Source of the DNA: DASSKK01 sp035690495
GTDB taxonomy: Bacteria > Actinomycetota > Actinomycetes > Propionibacteriales > Nocardioidaceae
Assembly (NCBI GenBank): GCA_035690495.1
Contig: DASSKK010000008.1
Span: 1-64,000, forward strand
Reading direction: 5' to 3'
DNA length: 64,000 nt
The stretch's first letter is position 1. The number at the start of each line of letters is the position of its first letter. A model generated the notes under the pieces. The model had not been told where the DNA came from, searched no databases, and worked only from the letters and a program-made list of their open reading frames with translations. Below are positions 25,625-34,075 of this stretch, piece after piece. The translations under genes and the position numbers were made by a program.

Positions 25625-26362
25625 ATGTCGCACGCCGAGCCCGCGCGGCCGCACACCGGGGTCACCTCCGACGGCCGGAGGCGCCGCGAGGTGCTCTCCT
25701 ACACCCGGCGAGGCAGTCGCCTCACCGATCGGCAACGGGCCGCCTGGGAGCGACGTGCGGACCAGTGGTGGATCCCCGACGAGGCGGTCGACGCGCCGGA
25801 CTTCGACCTCGCGCACTGGTTCGGACGGGAGGCCCCGCTGATCGTGGAGATCGGCTCGGGTGTCGGGGAGGCCACCGCCGCGCTGGCGGCCTCCCGGCCG
25901 GCGTACGACGTGCTGGCCTTCGAGGTGTGGCGGCCAGGGGTCGCGCAGACGTTCCTGCGGATGGAGGAGGCCGGTGCGACCAACGTGCGCGCGTGCAGCG
26001 TCGACGCGGTCTGGTCGATGGGCCATCTGCTCGGCCCCGGGTCCGTGCGCGAACTGTGGACGTTCTTCCCCGACCCGTGGCCCAAGCGGCGCCACCATCG
26101 CCGCCGGCTGGTCAGCCCCGACTTCGCTGCGCTGGCGGCCTCGCGGCTCGCTCCCGGAGGGCTGTGGCGGCTGGCCACCGACTGGCCCGACTACGCGGCC
26201 CGGATGCGCGAGGCGCTCGACGCCGAGCCGTTGCTGGCCAACGAGTACGGCGGCTTCGCCCCTCGGTGGGAGGAGCGCCCGATCACCCGCTTCGAGCGCC
26301 GCGGCCTCGCCGCCGGCCGGCCGATCACCGAGCTGGCCTACCGGCGCCGCCCGGCGAGCTGA
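25625..26362 (+). CDS. trmB: tRNA (guanine-N7)-methyltransferase
   Basis: A 245-residue SAM-dependent enzyme that methylates G46 of tRNAs. The ATG at 25625 has GAGGAG at about 25612. The SAM-binding EIGSGVGEATAALA (about residues 77-90), the TrmB hallmark FFPDPWPKRRHHRRRLV (about 145-161) and the TDWPDYAARM segment are present. It sits between tuf and a compositionally odd region. Confidence 0.93.
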   Translation: MSHAEPARPHTGVTSDGRRRREVLSYTRRGSRLTDRQRAAWERRADQWWIPDEAVDAPDFDLAHWFGREAPLIVEIGSGVGEATAALAASRPAYDVLAFEVWRPGVAQTFLRMEEAGATNVRACSVDAVWSMGHLLGPGSVRELWTFFPDPWPKRRHHRRRLVSPDFAALAASRLAPGGLWRLATDWPDYAARMREALDAEPLLANEYGGFAPRWEERPITRFERRGLAAGRPITELAYRRRPAS

Positions 26363-26405
26363 GCCGATTCCACGGCGAGATCCGAGCCGCGAGCGGAGGT
26401 CTTTC

Positions 26406-26807
26406 GTGAGTCAACGCGATGCATTGCCGGCTGGCCCGCCGAGGAGTAGATTCCAGGCAACCGTCGCGCACGGGAGCGGGCATCATGCGGCATATCAGTA
26501 CATCAAAGATAGCCTCCGTCGTGATGACAACTCGGCTTCGTGTGTGGCCCTCTGGTTCGGTCCCACGGCCACGGCAGGCACCGAGGCTTCGTCTGATAAC
26601 TGTGTGGCTGAACCGCTTTACGACGTCGTCCATTACCCGGACGGAGGCAGCGACTACGAGTTCATGATCGACGGCTCGGTGACTCACATGCCCGTACCGC
26701 TGGGCGGGTTCCGCCCAGAGACCGCTGACGCGGCGACACTGGCCCGCTACGGGTTTCCGCCGCGTCGGACGACCCAGCCATGGCGGATGCCTGACGGTCG
26801 GACATGA
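26406..26807 (+). pseudogene. N-terminal part of a split G1-peptidase-like protein
   Basis: A 133-codon frame from GTG 26406, with a good GGAGGT site at 26395-26400. No signal peptide is seen. The last third, GGFRPETADAATLARYGFPPR (residues about 98-118), resembles the segment that precedes the catalytic domain in actinobacterial G1 (eqolisin-like) proteins. The frame stops at the ATGA where the next frame, which holds the catalytic-type domain, begins. Codon use is less GC-biased than in neighbours (for example gatagcctccgtcgtgatga). It may be a frameshifted half of one gene or an overlapping pair. Confidence 0.5.
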
Positions 26808-27463
26808 AGACTTATCGCTCGACACCGTTGCCGGGGCTCTGCGCCCTTCCCCCGTCTTCGTCTTCGAAATTCGTCCACTCGAGCGACGGGACTACTTCGA
26901 ACCCTGACACGATCACAGATGTCATCTGGGCTGGCTACGTCGGGCAGGCGAGTTCGTCGAATCGCTACGTCGCCGCATCGGGAGAGTACGACCAACCCCC
27001 ACGGAACTTCACCTACTGCGACGACGCGCACGTCTCCTCTTGGGTAGGCATCGGAGGCTTTCGCCCACGCAACAACGGCAGCTACGGTCTCATTCAGGCA
27101 GGGACGATCTCGCCCCCATCTGGTTCGGCGTACGCGTTCTGGGAGTACACCGGGGTGGATTCTGATGGGTCGCCGATTGGGCAGCAGAACGCTCAGCGGA
27201 TCCAGAACCTCGACGTCACCCGAGGTGACCACATCCACGACTCTGTTTTCTACCAGACTTCGAACAACCAGGCCGACTTCGTGGTGCAGAACGAGTCCAA
27301 CGGCCAGTTCCAAAGCATCATCAAGACCATCAGTCAGCAGTTCTACGACGGGCGCGACGCCGACTATGTCATCGAACGGTCCAAATCATCACCGGCCCGC
27401 CACGACTTCTCGAGGCCAGCCGTCAGCGGCGGACGGCTCATCTTCAGTACTGGTGGTCAGTAG
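26804..27463 (+). CDS. G1 (eqolisin-like) peptidase domain protein, split from its N-terminus
   Basis: A 219-residue frame beginning in the ATGA overlap at 26804. It shows the concanavalin-like G1 family pattern: IWAGYVG (about residues 41-47), SSWVGIGGF (about 78-86), YGLIQAGT, and FWEYTG with Glu114 at the place of the catalytic Glu of eqolisins. The catalytic Gln could not be assigned. G1 peptidases are secreted acid proteases, but no signal peptide precedes this part, so secretion would depend on the upstream frame. Likely the second half of a frameshifted gene. Base composition suggests acquisition. Confidence 0.55.
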   Translation: MKTYRSTPLPGLCALPPSSSSKFVHSSDGTTSNPDTITDVIWAGYVGQASSSNRYVAASGEYDQPPRNFTYCDDAHVSSWVGIGGFRPRNNGSYGLIQAGTISPPSGSAYAFWEYTGVDSDGSPIGQQNAQRIQNLDVTRGDHIHDSVFYQTSNNQADFVVQNESNGQFQSIIKTISQQFYDGRDADYVIERSKSSPARHDFSRPAVSGGRLIFSTGGQ

Positions 27464-27497
27464 TGCTCGAGGGCGCGACCGGCATCGCGTCATCGAC

Positions 27498-27869
27498 TTG
27501 AAGAAGGTCGTGGTTCGCACAGGAGAGGATGCGGTGGTAGTCACCGCGCGGACCTACCGTCCCATGCCTGACAAGTTGCTTCGACCATGCGGGAACATCA
27601 CTGTCGGCTGGGAGAGAGTCGCGCAGGTGGTCATCACCGCTGACGGCGGTCGATTGCACGCGTTGGTTCTCGCGGAGGGTTCGGCCAAGTCGATACCGGC
27701 AAACCGCCTTTCGCCATCTCTGTTTCGCGTCAACGTTTCACGCCGGGATCTGGGCGCGAGTTTCACCGCCCGAACCCCATGGGCGGCCTCCGCGCCCGAA
27801 GGCGCCGCGTGCGGCCTGAGACTGAGCCGGGCGACGGCTCCCGAGCACGGCTACGTCACCCCGCGATGA
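27498..27869 (+). pseudogene. Fragment of an unrecognised small protein
   Basis: An open frame of about 123 codons from TTG 27498 (GTG 27510 is an alternative) with no good ribosome binding site. The front (DLKKVVVRTGEDAVVVTART) and the stretch ITADGGRLHALVLAEG have a beta-strand-rich look seen in secreted actinobacterial hypothetical proteins, but I do not recognise the family. The last 30 codons look non-coding. It follows the split peptidase in the same island and is probably a truncated gene. Confidence 0.3.
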
Positions 27870-27923
27870 GCTGGTCCCCCGTCTGCGGGGGCGCATCCGT
27901 CGCCACGCCCTCGCCGGCAGCGA

Positions 27924-28343
27924 TCATGCGGCGCCGGGCACCCGCAGGACGACGCCGGCGTCCTCGAGGAGGTATTCCACCCGCAGCCGCTCGGCGTCGC
28001 GGTCGGTGCCGGGCGGGAGCTGCGCGAGGGTGTCGGGGATGCCGAGCGCCCGGCACGCGTCGGACAGCATCCGGTCGTAGGCCGCCACACTGCCGACCGT
28101 GCGTGGCATCGACTGGCCGGGGGGAGCGTGCTCGACGGCGTAGCGCAACCTGCGCAGGTCGGACGCGATCGTCTCGATCGGCTCGCCCACAGGTCGGGGC
28201 TCGGACTCCTGCCTCGGGACCGGCAGCCGGCGTGCCTGCCGACTCATCCACTCCCAGAGCGGGCCCCGGAAAAGCCAGGACAGGATCACGCACTCCACGA
28301 CGAGCAGCAGCAGGCTCACCGTGCCGTCGATCCACGGCCTCAT
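27924..28343 (-). CDS. Small single-pass membrane protein of unknown function
   Basis: A 139-residue protein on the minus strand with one N-terminal membrane helix (about residues 6-27, SLLLLVVECVILSWLF), a basic stretch (RQARRLPVPRQ), and a cytoplasmic-type helical region (50-139) containing ASDLRRLRYAVEHAPPGQSM and RMLSDACRALGIPDTL. It has actinobacterial coding bias, unlike the neighbouring island. Function unknown. It is divergent from the S10 operon, with the shared gap holding the S10 promoter. Confidence 0.75.
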   Translation of the reverse strand: MRPWIDGTVSLLLLVVECVILSWLFRGPLWEWMSRQARRLPVPRQESEPRPVGEPIETIASDLRRLRYAVEHAPPGQSMPRTVGSVAAYDRMLSDACRALGIPDTLAQLPPGTDRDAERLRVEYLLEDAGVVLRVPGAA

Positions 28344-28706
28344 AAGGCGAGGGTACGCCCGGTCGGCAGGGTCGGCGCGACCCGATTTGATCTGCCCGTG
28401 GGGCGTCTGTCAAGATAGTGCGGTTGCTTCGGCGGGGTCGCCGGGGTTGCACGCGGTTGACTACTGAACAGGGTTCTCCCAGAGCGTGTTCGGTGGAGGT
28501 GCGTGCACCGCACCAGGAGACCCTGTGTTAGCCCGGCCACAGGCCGGGTGGCCACTCCAACAGGAAACCCGCGGGTCTCGTGTTGCGCCCACCATGCGCG
28601 ACACGCCCGACCTCGGGGGCCGGTTGGAGAGCCGGGCAACGGTGCGGCTCGCCGAGTCGCGCCGGACAGTCGTGGCGGTACGACCAGCAAAGGACTCAGA
28701 CCAGCT
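28344..28706 (+). promoter_or_regulatory. S10 operon promoter and leader region
   Basis: No gene is supported in these 363 bases. A candidate promoter is TTGATC (28387-28392), 18 bases, CAAGAT (28411-28416). The resulting leader is about 280 bases and includes the perfect hairpin cccggcc-aca-ggccggg (28532-28548). The E. coli S10 leader is controlled by L4; whether that applies here cannot be told from sequence. Confidence 0.45.
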
Positions 28707-29015
28707 ATGGCGGGACAGAAGATCCGCATCAGGCTCAAGGCCTACGACCACGAGGTCATCGACACCTCGGCGCGCCGGATCGTGGACACGGTCACCCGCA
28801 CGGGCGCGAAGGTTGCCGGACCTGTGCCTCTGCCTACCGAGAAGAACGTGTACTGCGTCATCCGTTCGCCGCACAAGTACAAGGACAGTCGCGAGCACTT
28901 CGAGATGCGCACTCACAAGCGCCTCATCGACATCATCGACCCCACGCCGAAGACCGTCGACTCGCTGATGCGACTCGACCTCCCCGCCGGCGTCGACATC
29001 GAGATCAAGCTCTGA
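28707..29015 (+). CDS. rpsJ: 30S ribosomal protein S10
   Basis: The 102-residue S10, from ATG 28707 (MAGQKIRIRLKAYDH). S10 is part of the small-subunit head and, as NusE, of antitermination complexes. Conserved VYCVIRSPHKYKDSREHFEMRTHKR is present in the middle. First gene of the S10-spc cluster, after a long leader. Confidence 0.98.
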   Translation: MAGQKIRIRLKAYDHEVIDTSARRIVDTVTRTGAKVAGPVPLPTEKNVYCVIRSPHKYKDSREHFEMRTHKRLIDIIDPTPKTVDSLMRLDLPAGVDIEIKL

Positions 29016-29039
29016 GCTGGTAGCGAGGCTGACGAAACA

Positions 29040-29714
29040 ATGAGCACACTGGAACGCAACGTCCGCGGGCTGCTGGGCACCAAGCTCGGCATGACCCAGG
29101 TCTGGGACGAGAACAACCGCATCGTGCCGGTGACGGTGATCGCGGCGGCCACCAACGTGGTCACGCAGGTACGCCGTCCGGAGACCGACGGCTACAACGC
29201 CGTGCAGATCGGGTACGGCGAGATCGACGGTCGCAAGGTCGGCAAGCCGGCGGCGGGCCACTTCGCGAAGGCGGGTGTCACCCCGCGCCGCCGGCTCGTC
29301 GAGATCCGCACGGCGGACGCGGCGTCGTACTCCGTCGGCCAGGAGCTCAGCCCCGAGCTGTTCGCGGCGGGTGACCAGGTCGACGTCACCGCCACCAGCA
29401 AGGGCAAGGGCTTTGCCGGCACGATGAAGCGGCACGGCTTCTCGGGTGTGGGCGCCTCCCACGGCGCCCACCGCAACCACCGCAAGCCCGGCTCCATCGG
29501 CGCGTGCGCCACCCCCGGCCGGGTGTTCAAGGGCGTGCGGATGGCCGGGCAGATGGGCGGCGACACCGTGACCACCCAGAACGTGTCGGTGCACGCGGTC
29601 GACGCCGAGAAGGGCGTGATCCTGCTCAAGGGCGCCGTGCCCGGTCCCAAGGGCACGGTCGTGATGATCCGGTCGGCCGCGAAGGCCGTCGCAACCGAGG
29701 AGGCGAGCAAGTGA
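29040..29714 (+). CDS. rplC: 50S ribosomal protein L3
   Basis: A 224-residue L3, a primary binder of 23S rRNA near the peptidyl transferase centre. It begins LLGTKLGMTQVWDE after a short extension; the long central loop GFAGTMKRHGFSGVGASHGAHRNHRKPGS... reaching the ribosome core is intact. The stop overlaps the rplD GTG (GTGA). Confidence 0.98.
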   Translation: MSTLERNVRGLLGTKLGMTQVWDENNRIVPVTVIAAATNVVTQVRRPETDGYNAVQIGYGEIDGRKVGKPAAGHFAKAGVTPRRRLVEIRTADAASYSVGQELSPELFAAGDQVDVTATSKGKGFAGTMKRHGFSGVGASHGAHRNHRKPGSIGACATPGRVFKGVRMAGQMGGDTVTTQNVSVHAVDAEKGVILLKGAVPGPKGTVVMIRSAAKAVATEEASK

Positions 29715-30649
29715 CCAAGGCACTCGAGGTCGACCTGCCCGCGGAGATCTTCGACGTTCAGGTCAACATCCCGCTGATCCACCAGGTGGTCGTCGCGCAG
29801 CAGGCGGCGGCCCGCCAGGGCACGCACGACACGCTGACCCGCGGCGAGGTCCGCGGCGGCGGCCGCAAGCCGTACAAGCAGAAGGGCACCGGCCGGGCCC
29901 GCCAGGGTTCGGTCCGCGCCCCCCAGTTCGCCGGCGGCGGCACCGTGCACGGGCCCACACCGCGCAGCTACGACCAGCGCACTCCCAAGAAGATGAAGGC
30001 CGCCGCACTGCGCGGAGCCCTCTCCGACCGGGCCCGCGCCGGACGTGTGCACGTGATCGAGGCGCTGCTCTCCGGTGACGGTGACAAGCCGTCGACGAAG
30101 TCCGCGATGGCGACGCTGGCGGGCCTGCCGGGTCTGGACGGACGCCCGCGGCCGTTGGTCGTCCTCGAGCGGGGCGACGACCTGGGCTGGCTGTCGCTGC
30201 GCAACGTCGACACCGTGCACATCGTCGCGGTCGACCAGCTGAACACCTACGACGTGCTCCTCAGCGACGACGTGGTCTTCACCAAGGGGGCCTTCGACAC
30301 CTTCGTCGGCGGCGCCTCCTGGGGTACGCCGACCACGGGCGTGACCGCCCCGGCGGAGGAGCCGGCAGATGCAGCCGAGCAGCCGGCCGAGTCGACCGAG
30401 TCAACCGAGTCAACCGAGTGGGCGAACTCGGCCAAGGCGCTGCCCGACGGGTCCGCGCCCGAGGCCTTCGAGATCAAGGGCAACACGGGCTCGATGAAGT
30501 ACCACGCTCCTGGCGGCCGTTGGTACGACAACACGGTCGCGGAGGTCTGGTTCAAGACCGCCGAGGACGCGGAGGCCGCCGGGTTCGTCCAGGCCGGGAC
30601 GAAGGCCAAGCCCGCCGACAAGCCGCAGACCTCGGAGGACGACTCATGA
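29711..30649 (+). CDS. rplD: 50S ribosomal protein L4 with C-terminal sunset domain
   Basis: Read from GTG 29711, overlapping the rplC stop. Residues 1-205 are a normal L4 including the tunnel loop TRGEVRGGGRKPYKQKGTGR (about 45-64). After L4 would normally end there is a 100-residue extension: a low-complexity acidic linker (AEEPADAAEQPAEST, with three near-identical 9-base repeats at 30389-30415) and a compact domain at about 250-295 (EIKGNTGSMKYHAPGGRWYD ... TAEDAEAAGF) of the sunset type. Total 312 residues, about 100 longer than standard L4. The tail would lie on the outer ribosome surface. Overlaps the rplW start. Confidence 0.95.
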   Translation: MTKALEVDLPAEIFDVQVNIPLIHQVVVAQQAAARQGTHDTLTRGEVRGGGRKPYKQKGTGRARQGSVRAPQFAGGGTVHGPTPRSYDQRTPKKMKAAALRGALSDRARAGRVHVIEALLSGDGDKPSTKSAMATLAGLPGLDGRPRPLVVLERGDDLGWLSLRNVDTVHIVAVDQLNTYDVLLSDDVVFTKGAFDTFVGGASWGTPTTGVTAPAEEPADAAEQPAESTESTESTEWANSAKALPDGSAPEAFEIKGNTGSMKYHAPGGRWYDNTVAEVWFKTAEDAEAAGFVQAGTKAKPADKPQTSEDDS

Positions 30650-30951
30650 GCACCTTCCACAAGGACCACCGGGACGTGCTCATCGCGCCGGTGGTGAGCG
30701 AGAAGAGCTACGGGCTCCTCGACGCCAACAAGTACACCTTCCTGGTCCGCCCGGACGCCAACAAGACCGAGATCAAGATCGCGGTCGAGAAGGTGTTCGA
30801 CGTCAAGGTCACGTCCGTGAACACCCTCAACCGTCAGGGCAAGACCCGTCGCACCCGCACCGGGCTCGGCAAGCGCGCGGACACAAAGCGCGCGGTGGTC
30901 AGCCTCGCCGAGGGCGAGCGCATCGACATCTTCGGAGGTCCGGTCTCCTGA
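30646..30951 (+). CDS. rplW: 50S ribosomal protein L23
   Basis: A 101-residue L23, at the tunnel exit where trigger factor and SRP dock. The ATG at 30646 overlaps the rplD stop (ATGA). Conserved VSEKSYGLLDANKYTFLV and the extended loop with LNRQGKTRRTRTGLG are present. Ordinary length. Confidence 0.97.
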   Translation: MSTFHKDHRDVLIAPVVSEKSYGLLDANKYTFLVRPDANKTEIKIAVEKVFDVKVTSVNTLNRQGKTRRTRTGLGKRADTKRAVVSLAEGERIDIFGGPVS

Positions 30952-30977
30952 CCGGGCGCTAAAGGGACTGAGAACTC

Positions 30978-31811
30978 ATGGGTATCCGCAAATACAAGCC
31001 GACGACGGCGGGCCGCCGCGGCTCCTCGGTCGCCGACTTCGTCGAGGTGACGAGGTCGACGCCGGAGAAGTCGCTGCTGCGCCCGCTGCCGAAGAAGGGC
31101 GGCCGGAACAACCAGGGCCGGATCACCACCCGGCACCAGGGTGGCGGCCACAAGCGCGCCTACCGCGTCGTCGACTTCCGCCGCTACGACAAGGACGGCG
31201 TGCCCGCCAAGGTGGCGCACATCGAGTACGACCCCAACCGCACCGCGCGCATCGCCCTGCTGCACTACGCCGACGGCGAGAAGCGGTACATCATCGCTCC
31301 GCAGGGTCTGCGCCAGGGTCTGAGTGTCGAGGCGGGAGCGCGTGCCGACATCAAGCCGGGCAACAACCTGCCGCTGCGCAACATCCCGGTGGGCACCACG
31401 ATCCACTGCATCGAGCTGCGGCCGGGGGGCGGCGCGAAGATCGCCCGCTCGGCAGGAAACTCCGCCCAGCTCGTCGCCAAGGAGGGCAGCCGTGCGCAGC
31501 TGCGGATGCCGTCCGGTGAGATGCGGTACGTCGACGTACGCTGCCGGGCCACCGTCGGCGAGGTCGGCAACGCAGAGCAGTCCAACATCAGCTGGGGCAA
31601 GGCCGGGCGGATGCGCTGGAAGGGCAAGCGTCCCACCGTGCGCGGTGTGGTGATGAACCCGGTCGACCACCCGCACGGTGGTGGCGAGGGCAAGACCTCC
31701 GGTGGTCGCCACCCGGTCACGCCGTGGGGCAAGCCCGAGGGCCGCACCCGCAAGCGCAAGGCATCGGACGCGCTGATCGTCCGTCGCCGCAAGTCCGGCA
31801 AGCGTCGCTGA
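30978..31811 (+). CDS. rplB: 50S ribosomal protein L2
   Basis: A 277-residue L2, needed for subunit joining and peptidyl transfer. MGIRKYKPTTAGRRG at the start and VMNPVDHPHGGGEGKTSGGRHP near the C-terminus, including the functionally important His, are conserved. Confidence 0.98.
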   Translation: MGIRKYKPTTAGRRGSSVADFVEVTRSTPEKSLLRPLPKKGGRNNQGRITTRHQGGGHKRAYRVVDFRRYDKDGVPAKVAHIEYDPNRTARIALLHYADGEKRYIIAPQGLRQGLSVEAGARADIKPGNNLPLRNIPVGTTIHCIELRPGGGAKIARSAGNSAQLVAKEGSRAQLRMPSGEMRYVDVRCRATVGEVGNAEQSNISWGKAGRMRWKGKRPTVRGVVMNPVDHPHGGGEGKTSGGRHPVTPWGKPEGRTRKRKASDALIVRRRKSGKRR

Positions 31812-31826
31812 GAAGGGAGCTGAACG

Positions 31827-32108
31827 ATGCCTCGCAGCCTGAAGAAGGGTCCCTTCGTCGACGACCACCTGATGAAGAAGGTGGACGGACAGAACGAGAA
31901 GGGAACGCACAACGTCATCAAGACGTGGTCGCGTCGCTCGATGATCGTGCCCGCCATGATCGGCCACACGATCGCTGTGCACGACGGACACAAGCACGTC
32001 CCGGTGTTCGTGACCGACTCGATGGTCGGCCACAAGCTCGGGGAGTTCGCACCCACCCGCACCTACCGCGGGCATGTCAGGGACGACCGGAAGAGCCGCC
32101 GCCGCTGA
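31827..32108 (+). CDS. rpsS: 30S ribosomal protein S19
   Basis: A 93-residue S19 (MPRSLKKGPFVDDHLMKKV), with the conserved HDGHKHVPVFVTDSMVGHKLGEF segment. It contacts S13 in the small-subunit head. Confidence 0.98.
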   Translation: MPRSLKKGPFVDDHLMKKVDGQNEKGTHNVIKTWSRRSMIVPAMIGHTIAVHDGHKHVPVFVTDSMVGHKLGEFAPTRTYRGHVRDDRKSRRR

Positions 32109-32136
32109 GGCGGCGTCGAACGGAGAAGACTGAGTT

Positions 32137-32571
32137 ATGAGCGTTATGGAGCGGCGGCGCGTGAGCGCCCGACGCGACAGCCTGCTGGGCGACGAGCCCG
32201 GTGCCTTCGCCTGCGCACGCTTCGCGCGGATCTCGCCGATGAAGGCGCGCCGGGTCGTCGACATGATCCGGGGCATGGAGGCCGACGAAGCGCTGGCGTT
32301 GCTGAAGTTCGCACCGCAGGCAGCCGCCGAGACGGTGTACAAGGTGCTCGAGAGCGCCGTCGCGAACGCAGCGGCCGAGGACCTCGACGGCGAGCTGCGG
32401 GTGAGCAAGGCGATGGTCGACGAGGGCCCGACGATGAAGCGCTGGCGCCCGCGGGCGCAAGGTCGCGCGTCGCGGATCAACAAGCGCACCAGCCACATCA
32501 CGCTCGTCGTACAGCCGGCCGAGGCCACGCCTCCGGCTGCGTCGAAGAAGAAGAAGGGACGGAACGCCTGA
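32137..32571 (+). CDS. rplV: 50S ribosomal protein L22
   Basis: A 144-residue L22, lining the exit tunnel. After a 25-residue N-terminal extension (MSVMERRRVSARRDSLLGDE) typical of related actinobacteria, the core (RFARISPMKARRVVDMIRG ... MKRWRPRAQGRASRI) is intact. The tail is Lys-rich. The stop overlaps rpsC (TGATG). Confidence 0.97.
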   Translation: MSVMERRRVSARRDSLLGDEPGAFACARFARISPMKARRVVDMIRGMEADEALALLKFAPQAAAETVYKVLESAVANAAAEDLDGELRVSKAMVDEGPTMKRWRPRAQGRASRINKRTSHITLVVQPAEATPPAASKKKKGRNA

Positions 32572-33413
32572 TGGGCCAGAAGATCAACCCGAACGGGTTC
32601 CGCCTGGGCATCTCCACCGACCACAAGAGCCGCTGGTACGCCGACAAGCTCTACAAGTCCTATGTGGGAGAGGACGTCGCAATCCGGCGTCTGCTCTCCA
32701 AGGGGATGGAGCGGGCCGGCATCTCCAAGGTCGAGATCGAGCGCACCCGCGACCGGGTCCGCGTGGACATCCACACCGCGCGACCGGGAATCGTGATCGG
32801 CCGGCGCGGCGCCGAGGCGGACCGGATCCGCGGTGAGCTCGAGAAGCTGACCGGCAAGCAGGTGCAGCTCAACATCCTCGAGGTCAAGAACCCCGAGGTC
32901 GACGCACAGCTCGTCGCCCAGGGAGTGGCCGAGCAGCTCGCCGGCCGGGTGCAGTTCCGTCGCGCCATGCGCAAGGCGCTGCAGACCTCGATGCGCTCGG
33001 GAGCCAAGGGAGTGCGGATCCAGGTCGGCGGCAGGCTCAACGGTGCCGAGATGTCGCGCACGGAGTTCTACCGCGAGGGCCGGGTGCCACTGCACACCTT
33101 GCGCGCCGACATCGACTACGGCTTCTACGAGGCCAAGACCACCTTCGGCCGGATCGGCGTGAAGGTCTGGGTCTACAAGGGAGAGGTGGCCGGCACCCGC
33201 GCGGAGCGCGAGGCGCAGGCCGCCGCACGGGCCGGCGCCCCCGGTCGTGGGCCCCGCGGCCGCGGAGGCGACCGCCCGGGCCGAGGCAGCCGCGGCGAGC
33301 GACCGACGCGGTCGGGCCGTCGCGACACGGCCCCCGGGGACGCTCCCGTCGCGCCCGCGACCGCAACCAGCGCCCCGGCCACCACGGAGCCGGCGACCGG
33401 TGAGGAGGGCTGA
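32571..33413 (+). CDS. rpsC: 30S ribosomal protein S3 with long C-terminal tail
   Basis: A 280-residue S3, part of the mRNA entry site. The KH domain with GRRGAEADRIRGELEKL (about residues 74-90) and the MRSGAKGVRIQVGGRLNGAE block (about 142-161) are conserved. The last 65 residues are a low-complexity Arg/Gly then Ala/Pro/Thr tail (RGPRGRGGDRPGRGSRGERP), longer than in model bacteria. Confidence 0.97.
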   Translation: MGQKINPNGFRLGISTDHKSRWYADKLYKSYVGEDVAIRRLLSKGMERAGISKVEIERTRDRVRVDIHTARPGIVIGRRGAEADRIRGELEKLTGKQVQLNILEVKNPEVDAQLVAQGVAEQLAGRVQFRRAMRKALQTSMRSGAKGVRIQVGGRLNGAEMSRTEFYREGRVPLHTLRADIDYGFYEAKTTFGRIGVKVWVYKGEVAGTRAEREAQAAARAGAPGRGPRGRGGDRPGRGSRGERPTRSGRRDTAPGDAPVAPATATSAPATTEPATGEEG

Positions 33414-33416
33414 GTC

Positions 33417-33836
33417 ATGTTGATGCCCCGTAGGGTCAAGCACCGCAAGCAGCACCACCCCAAGCGCACCGGCGCAGCCAAGGGCGGCACCCGGCTGGCC
33501 TTCGGCGACTTCGGCATCCAGGCCGTCGAGGGCCACTACGTGACGAACCGGCAGATCGAGTCCGCACGTATCGCGATGACCCGGCACATCAAGCGCGGCG
33601 GGAAGGTGTGGATCAACATCTACCCCGACCGGCCGCTGACCAAGAAGCCGGCCGAGACGCGGATGGGCTCGGGGAAGGGCTCTCCGGAGTGGTGGATCGC
33701 CAACGTGAAGGCCGGACGGATGATGTTCGAGCTGTCCGGCGTCCCCGAGGACATCGCGCGCGAGGCGATGCAGCGCGCCATACACAAGCTGCCGATGAAG
33801 TGCCGCTTCGTCAGTCGCGAGGCAGGTGAGTTCTGA
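33417..33836 (+). CDS. rplP: 50S ribosomal protein L16
   Basis: A 139-residue L16, from ATG 33417 (MLMPRRVKHRKQHHP); an ATG two codons on is possible. L16 stabilises the A-site tRNA. MGSGKGSPEWWIANVKAGRM is conserved. The stop overlaps the rpmC ATG. Confidence 0.98.
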   Translation: MLMPRRVKHRKQHHPKRTGAAKGGTRLAFGDFGIQAVEGHYVTNRQIESARIAMTRHIKRGGKVWINIYPDRPLTKKPAETRMGSGKGSPEWWIANVKAGRMMFELSGVPEDIAREAMQRAIHKLPMKCRFVSREAGEF

Positions 33837-34075
33837 TGAGCACCACAGCACACGAGCTCGGCGAGATGACCAACGTCGACCTCGAGCAGAAACTGCGTGA
33901 GGCCAAGGAGGAGCTGTTCAACCTCCGCTTCCAGTCGGCCACCGGGCAGCTGGAGAGCCATGGCCGGCTCCGCACGGTCAAGCGCGACATCGCGCGGATC
34001 TACACCGTGGTGCGTGAGCGCGAGCTCGGCATCCGCCCGACCCCGGGCAGCGACGAGACCATGGGTGATGCCTGA
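33836..34075 (+). CDS. rpmC: 50S ribosomal protein L29
   Basis: A 79-residue L29 near the tunnel exit, overlapping rplP at its start and rpsQ at its end. The helical core LEQKLREAKEELFNLRFQSATGQL and RDIARIYTVVRERELG is recognisable. Confidence 0.96.
   Translation: MSTTAHELGEMTNVDLEQKLREAKEELFNLRFQSATGQLESHGRLRTVKRDIARIYTVVRERELGIRPTPGSDETMGDA

Noticed and set aside
28457..28485. TTGACT at 28457 as the S10 promoter -35
   Set aside because: No acceptable -10 box lies 16-19 bases downstream.
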